From: Pyropia yezoensis
Taxonomy: Eukaryota > Rhodophyta > Bangiophyceae > Bangiales > Bangiaceae
Direction of reading: 5' to 3'
Length of the DNA stretch: 64,000 bases
NCBI GenBank assembly: GCA_009829735.1
Contig: CM020619.1
Span: 33,520,283 to 33,584,282, forward strand
Positions 21,390 through 33,389 of this stretch are shown here, one piece after another. Positions within the stretch are counted from its first letter, which is position 1. The number at the start of each line of letters is the position of its first letter. Below the pieces are notes generated by a model. It did no database searches, had not been told where the DNA came from, and saw only the letters and a program-made list of their open reading frames with translations. A program made the position numbers and the translations under genes.

Positions 21390-22284
21390 CTCACCTGAAC
21401 TCTTCTCCTCTTCGCACAAAAGTCCCCCCTCGGAGCGCCAGCGGGCCAATTTTGTCAAAGTCACGGGGTGGCTCCCATCCGAACTTTATCACCCCTCTTC
21501 CACTGAACCCAACAAGCCACAATGGCATTTACGTCATTGTAGACCGACTGTCGAAGATGATTCGACTAGCACCAATGAAACCCGACTGTACTGCACCAGT
21601 CGCAGCGCAACTCTACCATAATCACGTCTACCGTCATCACGGTCTACCATCCGACATCGTCTGCGACCGATACCGCATCTTCTTCTCCAACTTCTGGCAG
21701 TCGCTCGCCGAAATTCTCAAGGTCAAGATCAAGGTATCATCGGCCTGTCATCCCCAGACGGACGGAGAAACCGAGATCCTGAACAAGAAGATTGAATAAA
21801 TCCTGCGAAGCTTCGTGAACCATCACCAGGGCGATTGGGACCTCATCCTTGTCGCTGCAGAAGTAGCTTACAACCGGCCACCCAATGCGGTCACGACGTA
21901 CTCCCCATTTTTCCTGAACTTTGGGTTTGAACCAAGGACGGTACCTGTGGACATCCTCGACAGCAAGGAATCGAAGCTACCAGCATTATCAGATTGGCTA
22001 AGCAGTCTGCAAGAAGCTCAGGAGACTGCCATTACCGCTATCAAGAAGGCCAATGAGACTCGCTCGGCGTACGCTAACCGCCGACGCCGATCATGTACAA
22101 TCGCTGTCGACGATCTCATGCTCCTGAGCACCATGGACATTTCGCTGGACGCCTTCCAAGGCGCTCGCCAGTTGATGTCTAAGTTTTCGGGACCATACCG
22201 AGTCACTGAAAGCATCAACGATGTTACGTTCCGCCCGGATGTTCCTCAAGCAGTCCTTGATCGAAAGGTGCACAACGTCTTTCA

Positions 22285-22979
22285 TGTAGGGACCCTATGG
22301 GCCCTCCACGTGGGGGGACCTCGTAGAGATCGCGTGGTACCCCTGCGTCCACCTTCCTAGTGAGGAGGACGGGGCCGACTTGGCCCCTCGGGATTTTACT
22401 GGCTTCCCGATTGGTCCCCTCCTATGGAGGCGGGACCGGGTCGCCGTTGATTCTGGGGCCCATTTTGGGATTTCCAGTGTATGGGAATTTTCCCCCCCCG
22501 ACCGGAATTGGCCTTTGGTCAATATTCCGGGATGGGATGCATTTGGGGTTTGGATTTTGATTGTGTATTTTGCGTGATTGGGAGATTGGGGAGATCTTGA
22601 GTGTTGGCACTGATGTCCGGCGGGGCTCCTCTTCCCTGTATCTTGGAGATTCCTGCCCCGCTGGCAGGGATGATCCGTGGGGGAGGGGGCCCTCCGGACA
22701 TGTTGGGGGGTTCTGATTGGCCCGCACGTGGCCCGGTGTGGAGGGTTGCTGGGTGCGGGTGAGAGAGGGTAATAGTGTGCGTGGGGGTGCGCGTTGCTTC
22801 CCCCTTCGAAAAAGACAGAATTGCGTGTGCTTGAACACTGTCGTCCTGGTCGCGGATCCCCGCGTGAACCAGCCAGGCGGTCGGCGGTTCTGTATCTCTC
22901 CGGTCTCCCCGCGTTCTTGGTGGGTCGTTTCTCTGTGTGTTCTGGGTGCTAGGCGCCTAAGGTACGTAAAACCACTACA
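22285..22979 (+). repeat. Family A 5' LTR (695 bp)
   Basis: Starts TGTAGGGACCC and ends ACCACTACA. It differs from the 3' LTR at only a handful of positions. Confidence 0.95.
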
Positions 22980-22981
22980 TT

Positions 22982-22999
22982 TGGTGGATCAGCGGGGGA
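22982..22999 (+). other. Family A primer-binding site
   Basis: TGGTGGATCAGCGGGGG follows the 5' LTR after two T residues. Family B has the closely similar TGGTGGAGCAGCAGGGG at the same place. TGG fits pairing to a tRNA 3' CCA end; the tRNA species was not identified, and it does not resemble the usual initiator-Met site TGGTATCAGAGC. Confidence 0.65.
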
Positions 23000-23095
23000 G
23001 GGGACTAGGTTCCTCCTGGCCAAGGGGGTCTACCCCTTCTTCGCACTCTTTCTGTGGTTGTGCTCTGTCTTCCCTAAGGGAACGCGGTTGTCGTG

Positions 23096-24817
23096 ATGTC
23101 AGATAACAAGCAGAATCCCCCTCGGGGGGAGACGGGAGTCCTTGAGGGCGGCTCGTCCGTGACGAGGGAGAGCGCGAAGGGAGCTGCTCTTCCGACTCAC
23201 GCCCTCGGGGCTGGACTGGACGACCTGGCCACCCGCAGGGTGACCACTCGTCTACCCTCGCTGGAAATCGGTTCGGAGGGCCCATTGGGCGAACCTTTCT
23301 TCCCGCCGCGGACGGGACGCGAGGGGGGGAATTCAATCGGCCTCGGCGACCTCCCTGGGGTCCATCCCGTGGCGGGGATGGGTTCTGAGGGAGCGCCCAC
23401 CCCTCCTGTTCCCGCTGTGGGGGCATCGTCTCCTAAGGAGACCCCCCGAGCGTTTGTGGCTCCTGGATCGGATACTCCTACGGAGGAATGGAAGAAAGCG
23501 ATGGTGGAAGCTGTTAGCGGCCTCCTGACCCCGCTCAACCAACGGTTGAGTTTTGTGGAACGAAGCGTGACGAAGCGCGAGCGCCAGCGTGGCCGGCGTC
23601 CCAGCTCGTCATCTGAGTCGACTTCGGATTATTCCGGAGGGGAGGCTTCGCCTCCCGAGCGCCGTCGGCGCTCGCGACCTGTCGTCCGAGCGGTTTCCGC
23701 TCAGGCAGGACCGGGGAGAGTCCCCCTACGGGAGATTCCCCCGAAGATTATTCCGGCTGATGACCGCTATGCGAGTCTTCTGGATTGTGAGACCTATGCT
23801 CTCAAGAACAAGGACAACCGAGTATCGGGAACCGAGGCCAAAGGCCTGGGTAAGAAGCGTAAGGACCTGTCCAGCATATTTGGTCGCGATTGTGAATGGG
23901 GGGGAGACCCTCCTCTGGGAGTCTTCGAATTCCTCAACCGCTTCGTGAAGGCGGCGAATGATAATGGCCTCTCAGAGGGGCGAGCTTTGCTCCTCCTCCC
24001 CGAATTTACTAAGGATCCCTTGAAGAGGGACCTTTATCGAATCCGCCCGTCCGTCGATCACGGCCGGCGTACTGGGGAAGTAACTTCCTATTTGGAACTG
24101 GTGAACTGGCTTTTGCGCACGTACGTAGATGAGCATCTCCTGAATGAACAGGAGGCCATTTTTAATGGCGCCTCCCAAGAGGAGGATGAGACAGAGACGG
24201 GGTTTCACCGCCGTCTCATGGAACTCCACGCTAAGTGTGGATACATACAAACTTCGGGCCAGGTCCGAGCCCGCTTTATGCAAGGCACATGGTGGGAGAT
24301 TCGGCACGAGGTGCGGAACTACGTAGCTGACCACCCTCATGCTCCTATTGAGCTGGTGGTGCAATATGCCCAACGGGCAGGGAATTTTCGACGGCAGATT
24401 CAGGCCGCCGCCGCAGAGCTTAAGGTTAAGGAAGACGCAGAGCGCCACGCCCGTCGTATGGCGCGTCGCGCTCTGGCAGCCGTTACGTCGTCCCACCTGG
24501 AGGTGGGGGAGGCGTCTGCTTCTTCCTACAAGAAATCACGACCCTCTGGGGGGTCACGGGGGACGGACGGAAAACGAGAGCCCTTCCCCTGCCATATCTG
24601 CAATAGTACTTCACACTGGATGGCAGATTGCCCTCACCTCCCTGAGGAGACTCGGAACCGGATGACCAAGGCACGCGCCGAGCGCAGAGCGGCTCGAGCC
24701 GCTGCTCGTGCGAGTGGGGCGGTTGCTGCTGTCGTTCCCTCCCCGACGGGGAAGGAAGAGCGAGCGAGTTCCCCGAAGGGGAGCTCATCTGAGTTATCAA
24801 CTTCGGGAAACGCCTGA
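23096..24817 (+). CDS. Family A gag
   Basis: About 573 codons from ATG 23096 (MSDNKQNPPRGETG). A Pro/Gly-rich N-terminal half with an Arg/Ser patch is followed by the capsid-like region (DCETYALKNK ... GEVTSYLELVNWLL), which is clearly related to the family B gag. Next comes a charged helical stretch and one CCHC zinc knuckle, CHICNSTSHWMADC. The frame is open throughout. Pol starts 54 bases downstream in another frame. Confidence 0.92.
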   Translation: MSDNKQNPPRGETGVLEGGSSVTRESAKGAALPTHALGAGLDDLATRRVTTRLPSLEIGSEGPLGEPFFPPRTGREGGNSIGLGDLPGVHPVAGMGSEGAPTPPVPAVGASSPKETPRAFVAPGSDTPTEEWKKAMVEAVSGLLTPLNQRLSFVERSVTKRERQRGRRPSSSSESTSDYSGGEASPPERRRRSRPVVRAVSAQAGPGRVPLREIPPKIIPADDRYASLLDCETYALKNKDNRVSGTEAKGLGKKRKDLSSIFGRDCEWGGDPPLGVFEFLNRFVKAANDNGLSEGRALLLLPEFTKDPLKRDLYRIRPSVDHGRRTGEVTSYLELVNWLLRTYVDEHLLNEQEAIFNGASQEEDETETGFHRRLMELHAKCGYIQTSGQVRARFMQGTWWEIRHEVRNYVADHPHAPIELVVQYAQRAGNFRRQIQAAAAELKVKEDAERHARRMARRALAAVTSSHLEVGEASASSYKKSRPSGGSRGTDGKREPFPCHICNSTSHWMADCPHLPEETRNRMTKARAERRAARAAARASGAVAAVVPSPTGKEERASSPKGSSSELSTSGNA

Positions 24818-24870
24818 AGGGCGGTTCCCCTACGGTTTCCCCCAATGCGTCCAATCATGAGGGGAGACCG

Positions 24871-27800
24871 ATGAGGGTATTGCGCCGCCCTCGGACGAAT
24901 AAGCCTGCATTACTGGCACTCCCTAAGGGGGTGAAACGGGAAAATGTTATTTGCGCGTTTATGCCATCATCCAGCTATCAGCTGGCTGTACACTTGTTTG
25001 CTACTAAAGGGGTAGAGCATGCTCTACACGCTGTCCTGGATACCGGCAGTGGGCCCTCCCTGATTCGAAGCTCATTGCTCCCTAAGGGATTGAGGCTCCA
25101 GCCCCTAGGGGAGCTGGAGAACATATTATACTTTGACCTGAATGGGGGGTGGCTCCCCATTCGAGGAACTGTGCGCTTAGGCGTACAAGTGGGAGACCAA
25201 GTTTCCTACGTCTGCTTTGGAGTGATCGATAATCTGGCGGTACCCGTCATATTAGGTAACTCCTTCGGAGATACCGAAGTGAAAACCATCTCCTGTGAGG
25301 ACCAAACGGTCACCCTCAAGACAGGGATGGTCGTCCCCATCCTTCGGGATATGGAGGACGTGGAGTCCGGCCCCTCTAGGTGGAGCTCTGTGTGCGCTTG
25401 TCCTAAGGCCAAGACCGCTAAGCTCAGGTTGTGTCACAAGCTGAAGCTGAAGCCTGGGGTTATCTCCCACGTGGAGGTGAGAGGGCAGTTCCAGGGCCAC
25501 GGGATTATTTCCGGGCAGCCCCGGATCGCCTCCAGGTATGGGGTTCACGTAGCCAACGGCCCTGCGGAGCTCAACCGGGACGCCCCGTGCGCCGTGCAAA
25601 TGATGAATCCTACGCCAAGGACTGTCCGCCTCCCCGTTGGGGCGGTGGTGGCGTCAATCTCCTCCTATCAAGGACCTATACTGAGTGTCTCTCAAGAAGA
25701 GATGCAAAAGCTGAGCGAAGGTCCCGCGGCGAAGCCGGAGGGCACCCATTCCGAGGTGGACCTTGGAGAGGTCCCCGAAGCCCTACGTGGCCAGCTCTTG
25801 GAGCGGGTGGAGAAATACAAATCCCTATGGGATGGTACTCTTGGGCTCATCAAGAATACCGCACATCGTATCCGCTTAAAACCCGGGGCAACCCCGGTAA
25901 GGCAACATCCCTACAAGGCAGGGCACAGGCACCGCCAGCTGGAAGGGGAACAAGTGGAACAAATGCGAAAACTGGAAGTTATTGAACCCGCCAAAGGCGA
26001 GTGGGCTAGTCCCGTGGTGATCGTCCCGAAGCAGGACGGCACGCCCCGGTTTTGTATTGACTACCGGCGGCTCAACCTCGTCACGGTGAAGGACGCGTAT
26101 CCCATCCCAAGGATGGATGAATGTTTGGACTCCCTAGGGGAGGCCAGGGTGTTTAGCACCCTAGATTGCAACGCCGGGTATTGGCAAATCCCAATTGCCC
26201 CAGAGGATAGGCACCTTACGGCCTTCACGTGCCATAAGGGCACGTGGCAATGTACGCGGTTGCCATTTGGGCTCTGCAATGCCCCAGCGACTTTTCAACG
26301 AGCCATGGATATTATCCTGGCCGGCGTGAAGTCGCAGACGTGCCTAGTATATCTAGACGATGTTATCGTCTTCTCTCGCTCGGACGAGGAGCATCTGCAC
26401 CACCTGGAGCACGTATTGAGCCTTCTCAAGGAGAACGGCGTATCGCTGAAGGCGTCCAAGTGTCACCTCTTCCAGAGGGAGGTCGAATATCTGGGACATG
26501 TCATCCGCCCAGGGCGGGTGGCCGTGAATGAGAAGAGCACCAAGGCCCTGAAGGGGCTACATTATCCGCGTACGCAGACGCAGCTGAAGAGTTTTTTGGG
26601 CATGTGCGGGGTATACCGAAGGTTTGTCCCCAATTTCGCCCGTATCGCTCGGCCGCTGAACATGCTGACTAGTACGCATCTGGCCAAGGAACTACCTTCT
26701 CCTACGGAGGAGACTCAAGCGGCGTTCGAGGAGCTCCGCGACTGTCTTCAGAGGCCTCCTATTTTGGCAATCCCTCGGGAGGGAGCCCATTATATTGTGG
26801 AGGTGGATGCCAGCTATGAGCAACTGAGCTGTGCCTTGCTGCAGCAGCAAGAGGACGGGGAGTATCTCCCCGTTGGGTATTTTAGTCGGGGATTATCCCC
26901 GGCGGAACGGAACTATTGTGCCACAGAAATTGAGGCCCTAGGGGTCGTATGGTCTGTGACCTACCTGCGTTTTTTCTTGGAAGGGACCGAATTTCTTGTA
27001 CGTCGTCACCACTCCGCCCTCACTTCGGTGATGACGAGTAGTAGTCCCAATCGACGCCTTACGGGCTGGAGACTCCGCTTGGCGGAATATTCGTACCAGA
27101 TTAAGCACAAGCCGGGTAAGGACCACAAGGTGGCTGATGCCCTATCGCGCCTTCCTACGGATGGCTTGGATAAGACGCCTCTGAATGATCAAATCCCCGT
27201 TCTAGTGGTGACGAGGTCAGCAAAGGCCCTTACGGACCGGAGCCCTAAGGGCCTCGGCAAGATTACGCTCCGAGAGCTCATTGAGGCCCAGGCTTCGGAT
27301 GAGTTTTGCAAGCAGCGTCGCTTGGAGGGGCCTATGGTCTCTCCGAAAGATGCCCGTTGGCAACGCAATGCCTTCTTCTTCGAAGATGACGATGGTGTAC
27401 TGTGTCGCCATTCCCTCCTCAGGGGGAACAACCAATGGGTCGTTCCAGAGTCGCTTCAAAAGCGTGTTCTGGAAATGTACCATGACGCGCCCCCGGCGGG
27501 TCACCCGGGGTCTCGGAAAATGTATCGTACGATGCGGCAGTATTTTTACTGGCCCGCCCTAGTGGCGGACGTATACGGGTATGTCTAAAACTGCCCAGGA
27601 TGCACTCGGAATCGCATAACGGACAAGAGGCACACGTCTCCTATGAAGCTGTTCCCCGCGCGGGAGCCATTCCAAGCCGTGGCGATGGACTTGTTGGGCC
27701 CGCTCCCGAAGACGGAGAATGGTCACACCATGCTCCTGGTAATGTGTGATCGCTTCACCAAATTGGTGAGGGCCGTCCCACTGTCGGACACCACTGCCCT

Positions 27801-28824
27801 TGGGGTAGCTTCGGCATTCATTGACTATTGGGTGGCTGCCTACGGCATCCCGGATTCTACGCTCACGGACAACGGACCTCAGCTCGCTGCCGTGTACTTC
27901 GAAGGAGTCATGGGGCTCCTGGGGATCGCCACCAACTTCACGACCCCATATCACCCCCCGACCAATGGTCAGGTGGAACGGTATAACAAGACGATTATGC
28001 GACAGCTACGGACGTACTCGTCCGAGCACCCACGGGAATGGGATCGCTATGTGTCCCTACTGACGACTGCATATAATATGCAGGTACATTCGAGTACTGG
28101 GGTTGCCCCACTGACCTTCGTAAGCCCTCGGCGATTGGAGGCCTCGAATATTGAACGTTTACCTAAGGTACGCTCAGAGGACACGGAGGAACCCGACGCC
28201 GATTCGGCGGCGGTTCAATACGTGAAAGAGTTGCGCAACCTAATCCCAAGGATTAGGACGAACTTGGATAAGGCCCAACTGGCCTACAAGCGTGTCTATG
28301 ACGCGGGTATTCAAGAAGATAATGGGGCCATGTCTCAAGGGGATTGGGTTTATGTGAAATCCTATACTAAGGGGCGGACCAAGATGTCGTCTAAGGCGAA
28401 CGGGCCATATATGGTGCTACGCACTGACGGTCAACGGTTTCTCGTTGAAACCCCTACGGGAGAACAGACCCAGAGCAGTGACAATGTCACAAGCGCTCCC
28501 CCGCCTAAGGCAGGGGATCCAGTGTGGAAGCGGGCGCGGGAAGCCCGTGACGCATTCAATGAGTGCCCCGAGGAAACCTCGGGGAAGGATGTGTTCGAGC
28601 AGATCGTCGGCCACCAATGGGTGGAAGACGACAACGGGAAACCCGACTTGGACTTCCGGGTCCGTTGGTTTGGCCACGGACCCGAAGGGGATACTTGGCA
28701 CCCCAAGAAGGGGGTGCCACGAGCAGCTCTCCTGAAGTATGCCCGGAAGCACAAGCTCCCCATCAAGGGACGGGACCAAGTGTCCCGACTATTCCCCCAA
28801 GGGGGGATCGAAGAAGAAGGATAA
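24871..28824 (+). mobile_element. Family A pol region (protease, RT, RNase H, integrase, chromodomain-like)
   Basis: Domains in order: aspartic protease (LDTGSGPSLIR, about 25040); reverse transcriptase (CIDYRRLN, LPFGLCNAPATFQRAMD, YLDDVIVFSRS near 26350); RNase H (VEVDASYEQL ... ADALSRL near 27140); integrase zinc-binding (HDAPPAGHPG) and core (LTDNGPQ near 27870, NGQVERYNKTIMRQL near 27970); and a C-terminal chromodomain-like stretch (FRVRWFGHGPEGDTW near 28655). The order is that of Ty3/gypsy chromoviruses. This region contains about one break. Confidence 0.93.
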
Positions 28825-28903
28825 CAAACTATCTCCGTCAGGGAAATCGGTAAAAGAAACAGACTACTACGTGAGACGCCTCTACGAGGCGCCCTACAAT
28901 GCA

Positions 28904-30694
28904 TCAGTAACCCCGGTGCCCGTAGGGCTGGGACCCATCATGGTATCGAGGGCCATGTCCTCCACCTCCGTATGCGGCTTCGGCTGCGCCCCGGAGGGAC
29001 AAACTCGGGATCTGCAACATGGTATCCATGTTAGCTCTCCCGAGTTCTCGGTCCAGGCGCTCGGAGAGCGCCGACTGAGATAGTAGTGGCAACGCCACCG
29101 GCGGAATATCCCGCCAGTCCCGACGTGTGGTGACAATCGCCGCCATGTCGTTAGCCAGGCTCGTGTAGGCCCGACATAGCCCCATGACGAGGGAGTCTTC
29201 GACGGCATCCCCAAGGGATGGGGGGGGTGGATCAAAGACCCGCCCCAATGCCGCTACGGTAGTACCCGGGATAGGTCGAGGCATCGCCAAAGGCGGACCG
29301 CCCCAACGGAAGGAAGCCACTGGCTCAGGGACCGTTGCCCGCCGTCCGCTGGGCGACCGAACCTCCTCACCGGGGGGATAGTTCCCCCGAGGGGGCGCTC
29401 CAAAGGAACGCCCAGAAGATGACGCGCCTTGAGCACGACTCCCCCTCGGGGAGTTCGGCCGCATAGACGGGCCATACCGCTCCTGGCCAAACCCTGGGAG
29501 ACAAGGCCCCTCCTCCTCCATGCGGGGTTCTGGGTTGGGCACCCGCGTGGCGGCCATCAACCCCGGAGGGTAGGGTAGCTCCTCGTGACCCAACCCCTCT
29601 TCCAAGAAGAGAACACCGTCCGCGGAGAAAGACTTCGCGCATCGTACCAATGCACGAGCTCGAAGAGGAAGACCCAGGAAGGAAGGCAAGGCCTTTTGAT
29701 GGACCTTCTCGATGAGATGGAGAAGTGCACGCAGGTATGCCGCGGAGTCAGGGTTACCCTGACACAACACGTCAATGGGGCTCTCTTGGAGAGCCCGCAG
29801 AAGGGGGATCGGAACAAGCCAAGCATGTCCGTAGTACAACCCCGAAGACAGCAAGACGTCGGCTACCTCCACCAGCCAGCAGGCGTTCAGAGCTGCTCTG
29901 GCCGCCGAGTCCGGGCCGTCGGCCATCAGCCGACTCCCCCGCACGGCAACTAAGTTGCCAATACGCGCGGCCATGCCGCGTGGAACCTCGTAGTCGCTCC
30001 ACCAAGGGGGGATGACCGGGTACAACTTGAGGCGCTCTCCGTGGGAGAAGCACTCTACCTCCCGCTGCTCTGCGCTGGCGAAGATGCCATGGCGCCGACG
30101 GTGCCGATGCTCCGTTAACGCTTGGCGTAGGAAGTAACCGCGAGGGCGTCGCCCAATGACCGGTAACGGACCCGGGTAATACGCCAGGTCGAAGACCGGC
30201 ATTGTCCCCGGCGGTAACGGCGGGCGCGAGCACGCATCATCCAGCTGCTGAGCGAGCTTCCAATCCTCCGCAAAGCGGAGCACGGGGTAGTCCGTCGGCG
30301 TCCCAATCGGGACCTCGTAGAGGTCCGGGTAGAGATGGCGGAATGTTGTCCACACCCCCGTCATGCGGCGTGGATCCACCTGAACCCACCGGTCGGTGAC
30401 CGCGCCGGGATGCGGGTGAGGGTAGGGCCACTCCTTGTGAAAGGGGATGACTTCTCCGAAGGGGCCCGGCCCCCGTGAGTCCGCCGACGGCGGAATAGGT
30501 ACCTCGGCCGGCGAAGCCGGACCGGAATCACCCCGGCCACTCCCGGCTTCGTCCATCGGGACGTCGTCGGGAGAGGCCGGTGGCAAACCCGCGTCCGAAG
30601 GGCCACGGGGGGAGGAAGGAGCCGGAGGGGAAGCGGACCCGCCACCCTCACCCATGGGAGCGGGGTTGCCCAACTGCCCCGACGGGGTAGCCAT
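28904..30694 (-). CDS. Family A antisense ORF (596 codons), uncharacterised conserved protein
   Basis: It lies between integrase and the 3' LTR on the strand opposite gag-pol. ATG 30694 (MATPSGQLGNP) to a stop at 28904-28906; the frame is open further upstream to 30847. A Pro/Ser/Gly-rich N-terminus is followed by a folded-looking middle (about residues 120-370: PVIPPWWSDYEVPRGMAARI, ALNACWLVEVADVLLSSG) and a helical C-terminal segment (AYTSLANDMAAIV). The middle aligns with the antisense protein of family B (YPKKPAWWPQGEVPYG, ATQWLLEVMSTWLS), and EEGLGHEELPY matches REGLGIGDYP. No known domain recognised; no zinc finger or enzymatic motif seen. Conservation across two families argues that it is translated. 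Role unknown. Confidence 0.75.
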   Translation of the reverse strand: MATPSGQLGNPAPMGEGGGSASPPAPSSPRGPSDAGLPPASPDDVPMDEAGSGRGDSGPASPAEVPIPPSADSRGPGPFGEVIPFHKEWPYPHPHPGAVTDRWVQVDPRRMTGVWTTFRHLYPDLYEVPIGTPTDYPVLRFAEDWKLAQQLDDACSRPPLPPGTMPVFDLAYYPGPLPVIGRRPRGYFLRQALTEHRHRRRHGIFASAEQREVECFSHGERLKLYPVIPPWWSDYEVPRGMAARIGNLVAVRGSRLMADGPDSAARAALNACWLVEVADVLLSSGLYYGHAWLVPIPLLRALQESPIDVLCQGNPDSAAYLRALLHLIEKVHQKALPSFLGLPLRARALVRCAKSFSADGVLFLEEGLGHEELPYPPGLMAATRVPNPEPRMEEEGPCLPGFGQERYGPSMRPNSPRGSRAQGASSSGRSFGAPPRGNYPPGEEVRSPSGRRATVPEPVASFRWGGPPLAMPRPIPGTTVAALGRVFDPPPPSLGDAVEDSLVMGLCRAYTSLANDMAAIVTTRRDWRDIPPVALPLLSQSALSERLDRELGRANMDTMLQIPSLSLRGAAEAAYGGGGHGPRYHDGSQPYGHRGY

Positions 30695-31334
30695 GACTGA
30701 CCGCTCTCCAATGGGGACGGGGGGGGGGAAGAGTGTGGATGCCACCCCCACCCTTAGGGTGAGGGCGAGGGAGACGCACGCAGACCGGTGGCAGCGAGGA
30801 GGAGGAGCGGGAGTGGTGGGGACGGAGGCCGTCCTCGCGGCGAGCACCCGTTGCCGCCCCCCTCGCTACGATCCACCCCTCTCGGGTGGACAGGCGGCCC
30901 TCTTCTACCCCTCAGCCCCCTGACAAGGGGCCGAGGGGGGGGTGCACAAGAGGCCCCTAAACCCCTCGCTCCCGGCTACGCCAGGAGAGCCAGTCCCCTC
31001 ACGGCCCCACCCTGTGCGGGCAGGGCCGTGGTAGGCGACAGGCCCTATCCTTGCTGCGTCCCCCACCCCTCAGGTGGTGGTTTTGAGGGGGGTGTCTCCA
31101 CACATTACCCCCCCTGTCGTTCAACGGGGGCGGACACGATTGTCTCCCAAGGGGAGAAAATCATGGGACCGAGCTGACCCAGTGTCATCCACTCCCCCCG
31201 TGGGGATGGGTACACTCGGCGGTGGGGACGGCATGCTGCCAATTGGCATTGCCTCCACCGCCCTTTTGGCGCTGGGGGGGGAGTATTCCTCAGTGTCTGG
31301 GTCGCGGGTCGCAACCCCCTGGAGGTGTGGGAAG
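30695..31334 (+). other. Family A region between antisense ORF and 3' LTR
   Basis: 640 bases rich in G and C, with short palindromes such as TCTCCCAAGGGGAGA (near 31144). The last bases before the LTR (GGAGGTGTGGGAAG) form a purine-rich tract fit to prime plus-strand synthesis. Antisense transcripts would begin here or in the LTR. Confidence 0.6.
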
Positions 31335-32031
31335 TGTAGGGACCCTATGGGCCCTCCACGTGGGGGGACCTCGTAGAGATCGCGTGGTACCCCTGCGTCC
31401 ACCTTCCTAGTGAGGAGGACGGGGCCGACTTGGCCCCTCGGGATTTTACTGGCTTCCGATTGGTCCCCTCCTATGGAGGCGGGACCGGGTCGCCGTTGAT
31501 TCTGGGGCCCATTTTGGGATTTCCAGTGTATGGGAATTTTCCCCCCCCGACCGGAATTGGCCTTTGGTCAATATTCCGGGATGGGATGCATTTGGGGTTT
31601 GGATTTTGATTGTGTATTTTGCGTGATTGGGAGATTGGAGAGATCCTCTTGAGTGTTGGCACTGATGTCCGGCGGGGCTCCTCTTCCCCGTATCTTGGAG
31701 ATTCCTGCCCCGCTGGCAGGGATGATCCGTGGGGGAGGGGGCCCTCCGGACATGTTGGGGGGTTCTGATTGGCCCGCACGTGGCCCGGTGTGGAGGGTTG
31801 CTGGGTGCGGGTGAGAGAGGGTAATAGTGTGCGTGGGGGTGCGCGTTGCTTCCCCCTTCGAAAAAGACAGAATTGCGTGTGCTTGAACACTGTCGTCCTG
31901 GTCGCGGATCCCCGCGTGAACCAGCCAGGCGGTCGGCGGTTCTGTATCTCTCCGGTCTCCCCGCGTTCTTGGTGGGTCGTTTCTCTGTGTGTTCTGGGTG
32001 CTAGGCGCCTAAGGTACGTAAAACCACTACA
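31335..32031 (+). repeat. Family A 3' LTR (697 bp)
   Basis: Near-identical copy of 22285-22979, followed by the target duplication TTTCA at 32032-32036. Confidence 0.95.
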
Positions 32032-32289
32032 TTTCACACCAGTCTACTGAAGCCGTACAGCGCTGATCCGTATGGTCGACTTCCTCCCGCTCCACCTCCG
32101 GTAGCATTTCCGGACGGTTCGGTTGAGTACGAAGTGGACTCCATTATTCGGTCACGAAAACGCCGTGGACGAGTACAGAACCTCGTCAAGTGGAAAGGCT
32201 TCGATGTCAGTGAGAGCACCTAGCTTACCAAGCAAGACCTTACGAACGCACCTGAGGTTCTCGACGCTTTCCTGCGACGCATGTCCTAA

Positions 32290-33389
32290 GGGGGGGAGGT
32301 GGAAGGATTTCTGCACTAATCCCATGCCTAATTCCTAATGGATATCATCTGGAACCTCTCCTTACAGATCCTGCCGAACCAACTCATGGCAATATGGATC
32401 AATTTGTTGTATTGTGAGGCACTACGCGGTGCACCTTCCGGACGCAAGATGAGTCAGCCGCTGTCTCACGGTTTCTGCCGGCCGCACGACAGCAGCCATC
32501 GACAGCCCAGCATGGCCTGTCGAAAGGCGCCACCGTCGGCACCCATGTCGAGCCACGTCTGCCACGGCTTGCGAGTCCGTTAGAGTGGCCTCGCTGCAGC
32601 ATTGCAGCGATGTGACTGGCTAGCCGGCGGGCCGATTCGGTCGACTCGATCGAACCGTGCTTACACGCCTCTGCGACCTGCGGACCGACTGGCGTCTGGG
32701 GCTGGCTGGGGCGGCGTACTAGGCGCCGCACGCCGGACCCCTTCGATTAGGGCAAACTGGGGCTGCACTCCTTCAGTGCGCACGTCCGCCCATGCTTTGC
32801 TTCGAGAGCCATGCTTTGTTTTTGGGTCGTTTTGTTCCTACCGGCGGCGCGACGGGGACACGCATGCTTGGGGGCATCTCGGGTATCCCGACTCGAGCAT
32901 ATAGTGTGAGGGTGTCGGCATTAACGGGTGAGACCGGATGGGCAACTACAGACACAGACTAAGGACGACGTGAACCCTCTGAACCCCCCTCGATCACCAC
33001 AGACATCGCGCCGTCCTCTTCCCCAGATCCACCACCGTCACCACCTCCATCCTGTTGCACGCATCCTGTCGCCTTATTGGCTGCCACTCGTCGCGTAAAC
33101 TATCACGAGTACGCTGAGGGCTGCCCAAGTGTACGTGGTTCCTCACAGAGCTCCTTTCCCGGCTCAGAGAAACTGCGCGGTTTTTTGAGCACTCTGATGC
33201 ATGGGCCCAGCGTCTCGGCGCCAGGCCCGTTTCTGAGGATCCACATGTACGTGGGCTGCGCCAAGAGGTGGGCACGCGATGGGGCTCCACGCTATTCTGC
33301 GTACAGCGACTGTTCACCACGTTGTTTCGTCTGACGATCTACTTCCGCTGCCGTGACCTGACCAGCAGAACAGCATTCGAGGCGGGTGG
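32290..33389. other. No gene recognised
   Basis: 1.1 kb between the old gypsy fragment and hAT debris. Only short open frames without domains were seen. Confidence 0.45.

Larger units (their letters stand above)
22285..32031 (+). mobile_element. Family A Ty3/gypsy LTR retrotransposon, 9.7 kb, young
   Basis: Two nearly identical LTRs (22285-22979 and 31335-32031, TGTAGGG...CACTACA) are flanked by the target duplication TTTCA (22280-22284, 32032-32036). The plus-strand order is LTR, primer-binding site, gag, pol (protease, reverse transcriptase, RNase H, integrase, chromodomain-like end), then a long ORF on the opposite strand, then a purine-rich tract and the 3' LTR. LTR similarity points to recent insertion. 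It looks nearly whole, with about one break in pol. It lies inside the older gypsy fragment. Confidence 0.95.
21390..32289 (+). mobile_element. Old Ty3/gypsy fragment (integrase core plus chromodomain), split by the family A element
   Basis: The left piece 21390-22284 shows integrase-core features: IYVIVDRLSKM, VCDRYRIF and HPQTDGETE. It then has the linker region ending at KVHNVFH. The right piece, after the family A insertion (32037-32289), shows a chromodomain-type LVKWKGF. Gag, protease and reverse transcriptase are not found next to it and no LTRs were recognised. It is broken, with several breaks. It is clearly older than the near-intact family A element inserted in it. Family: Ty3/gypsy chromovirus, distinct in sequence from families A and B. 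Confidence 0.85.
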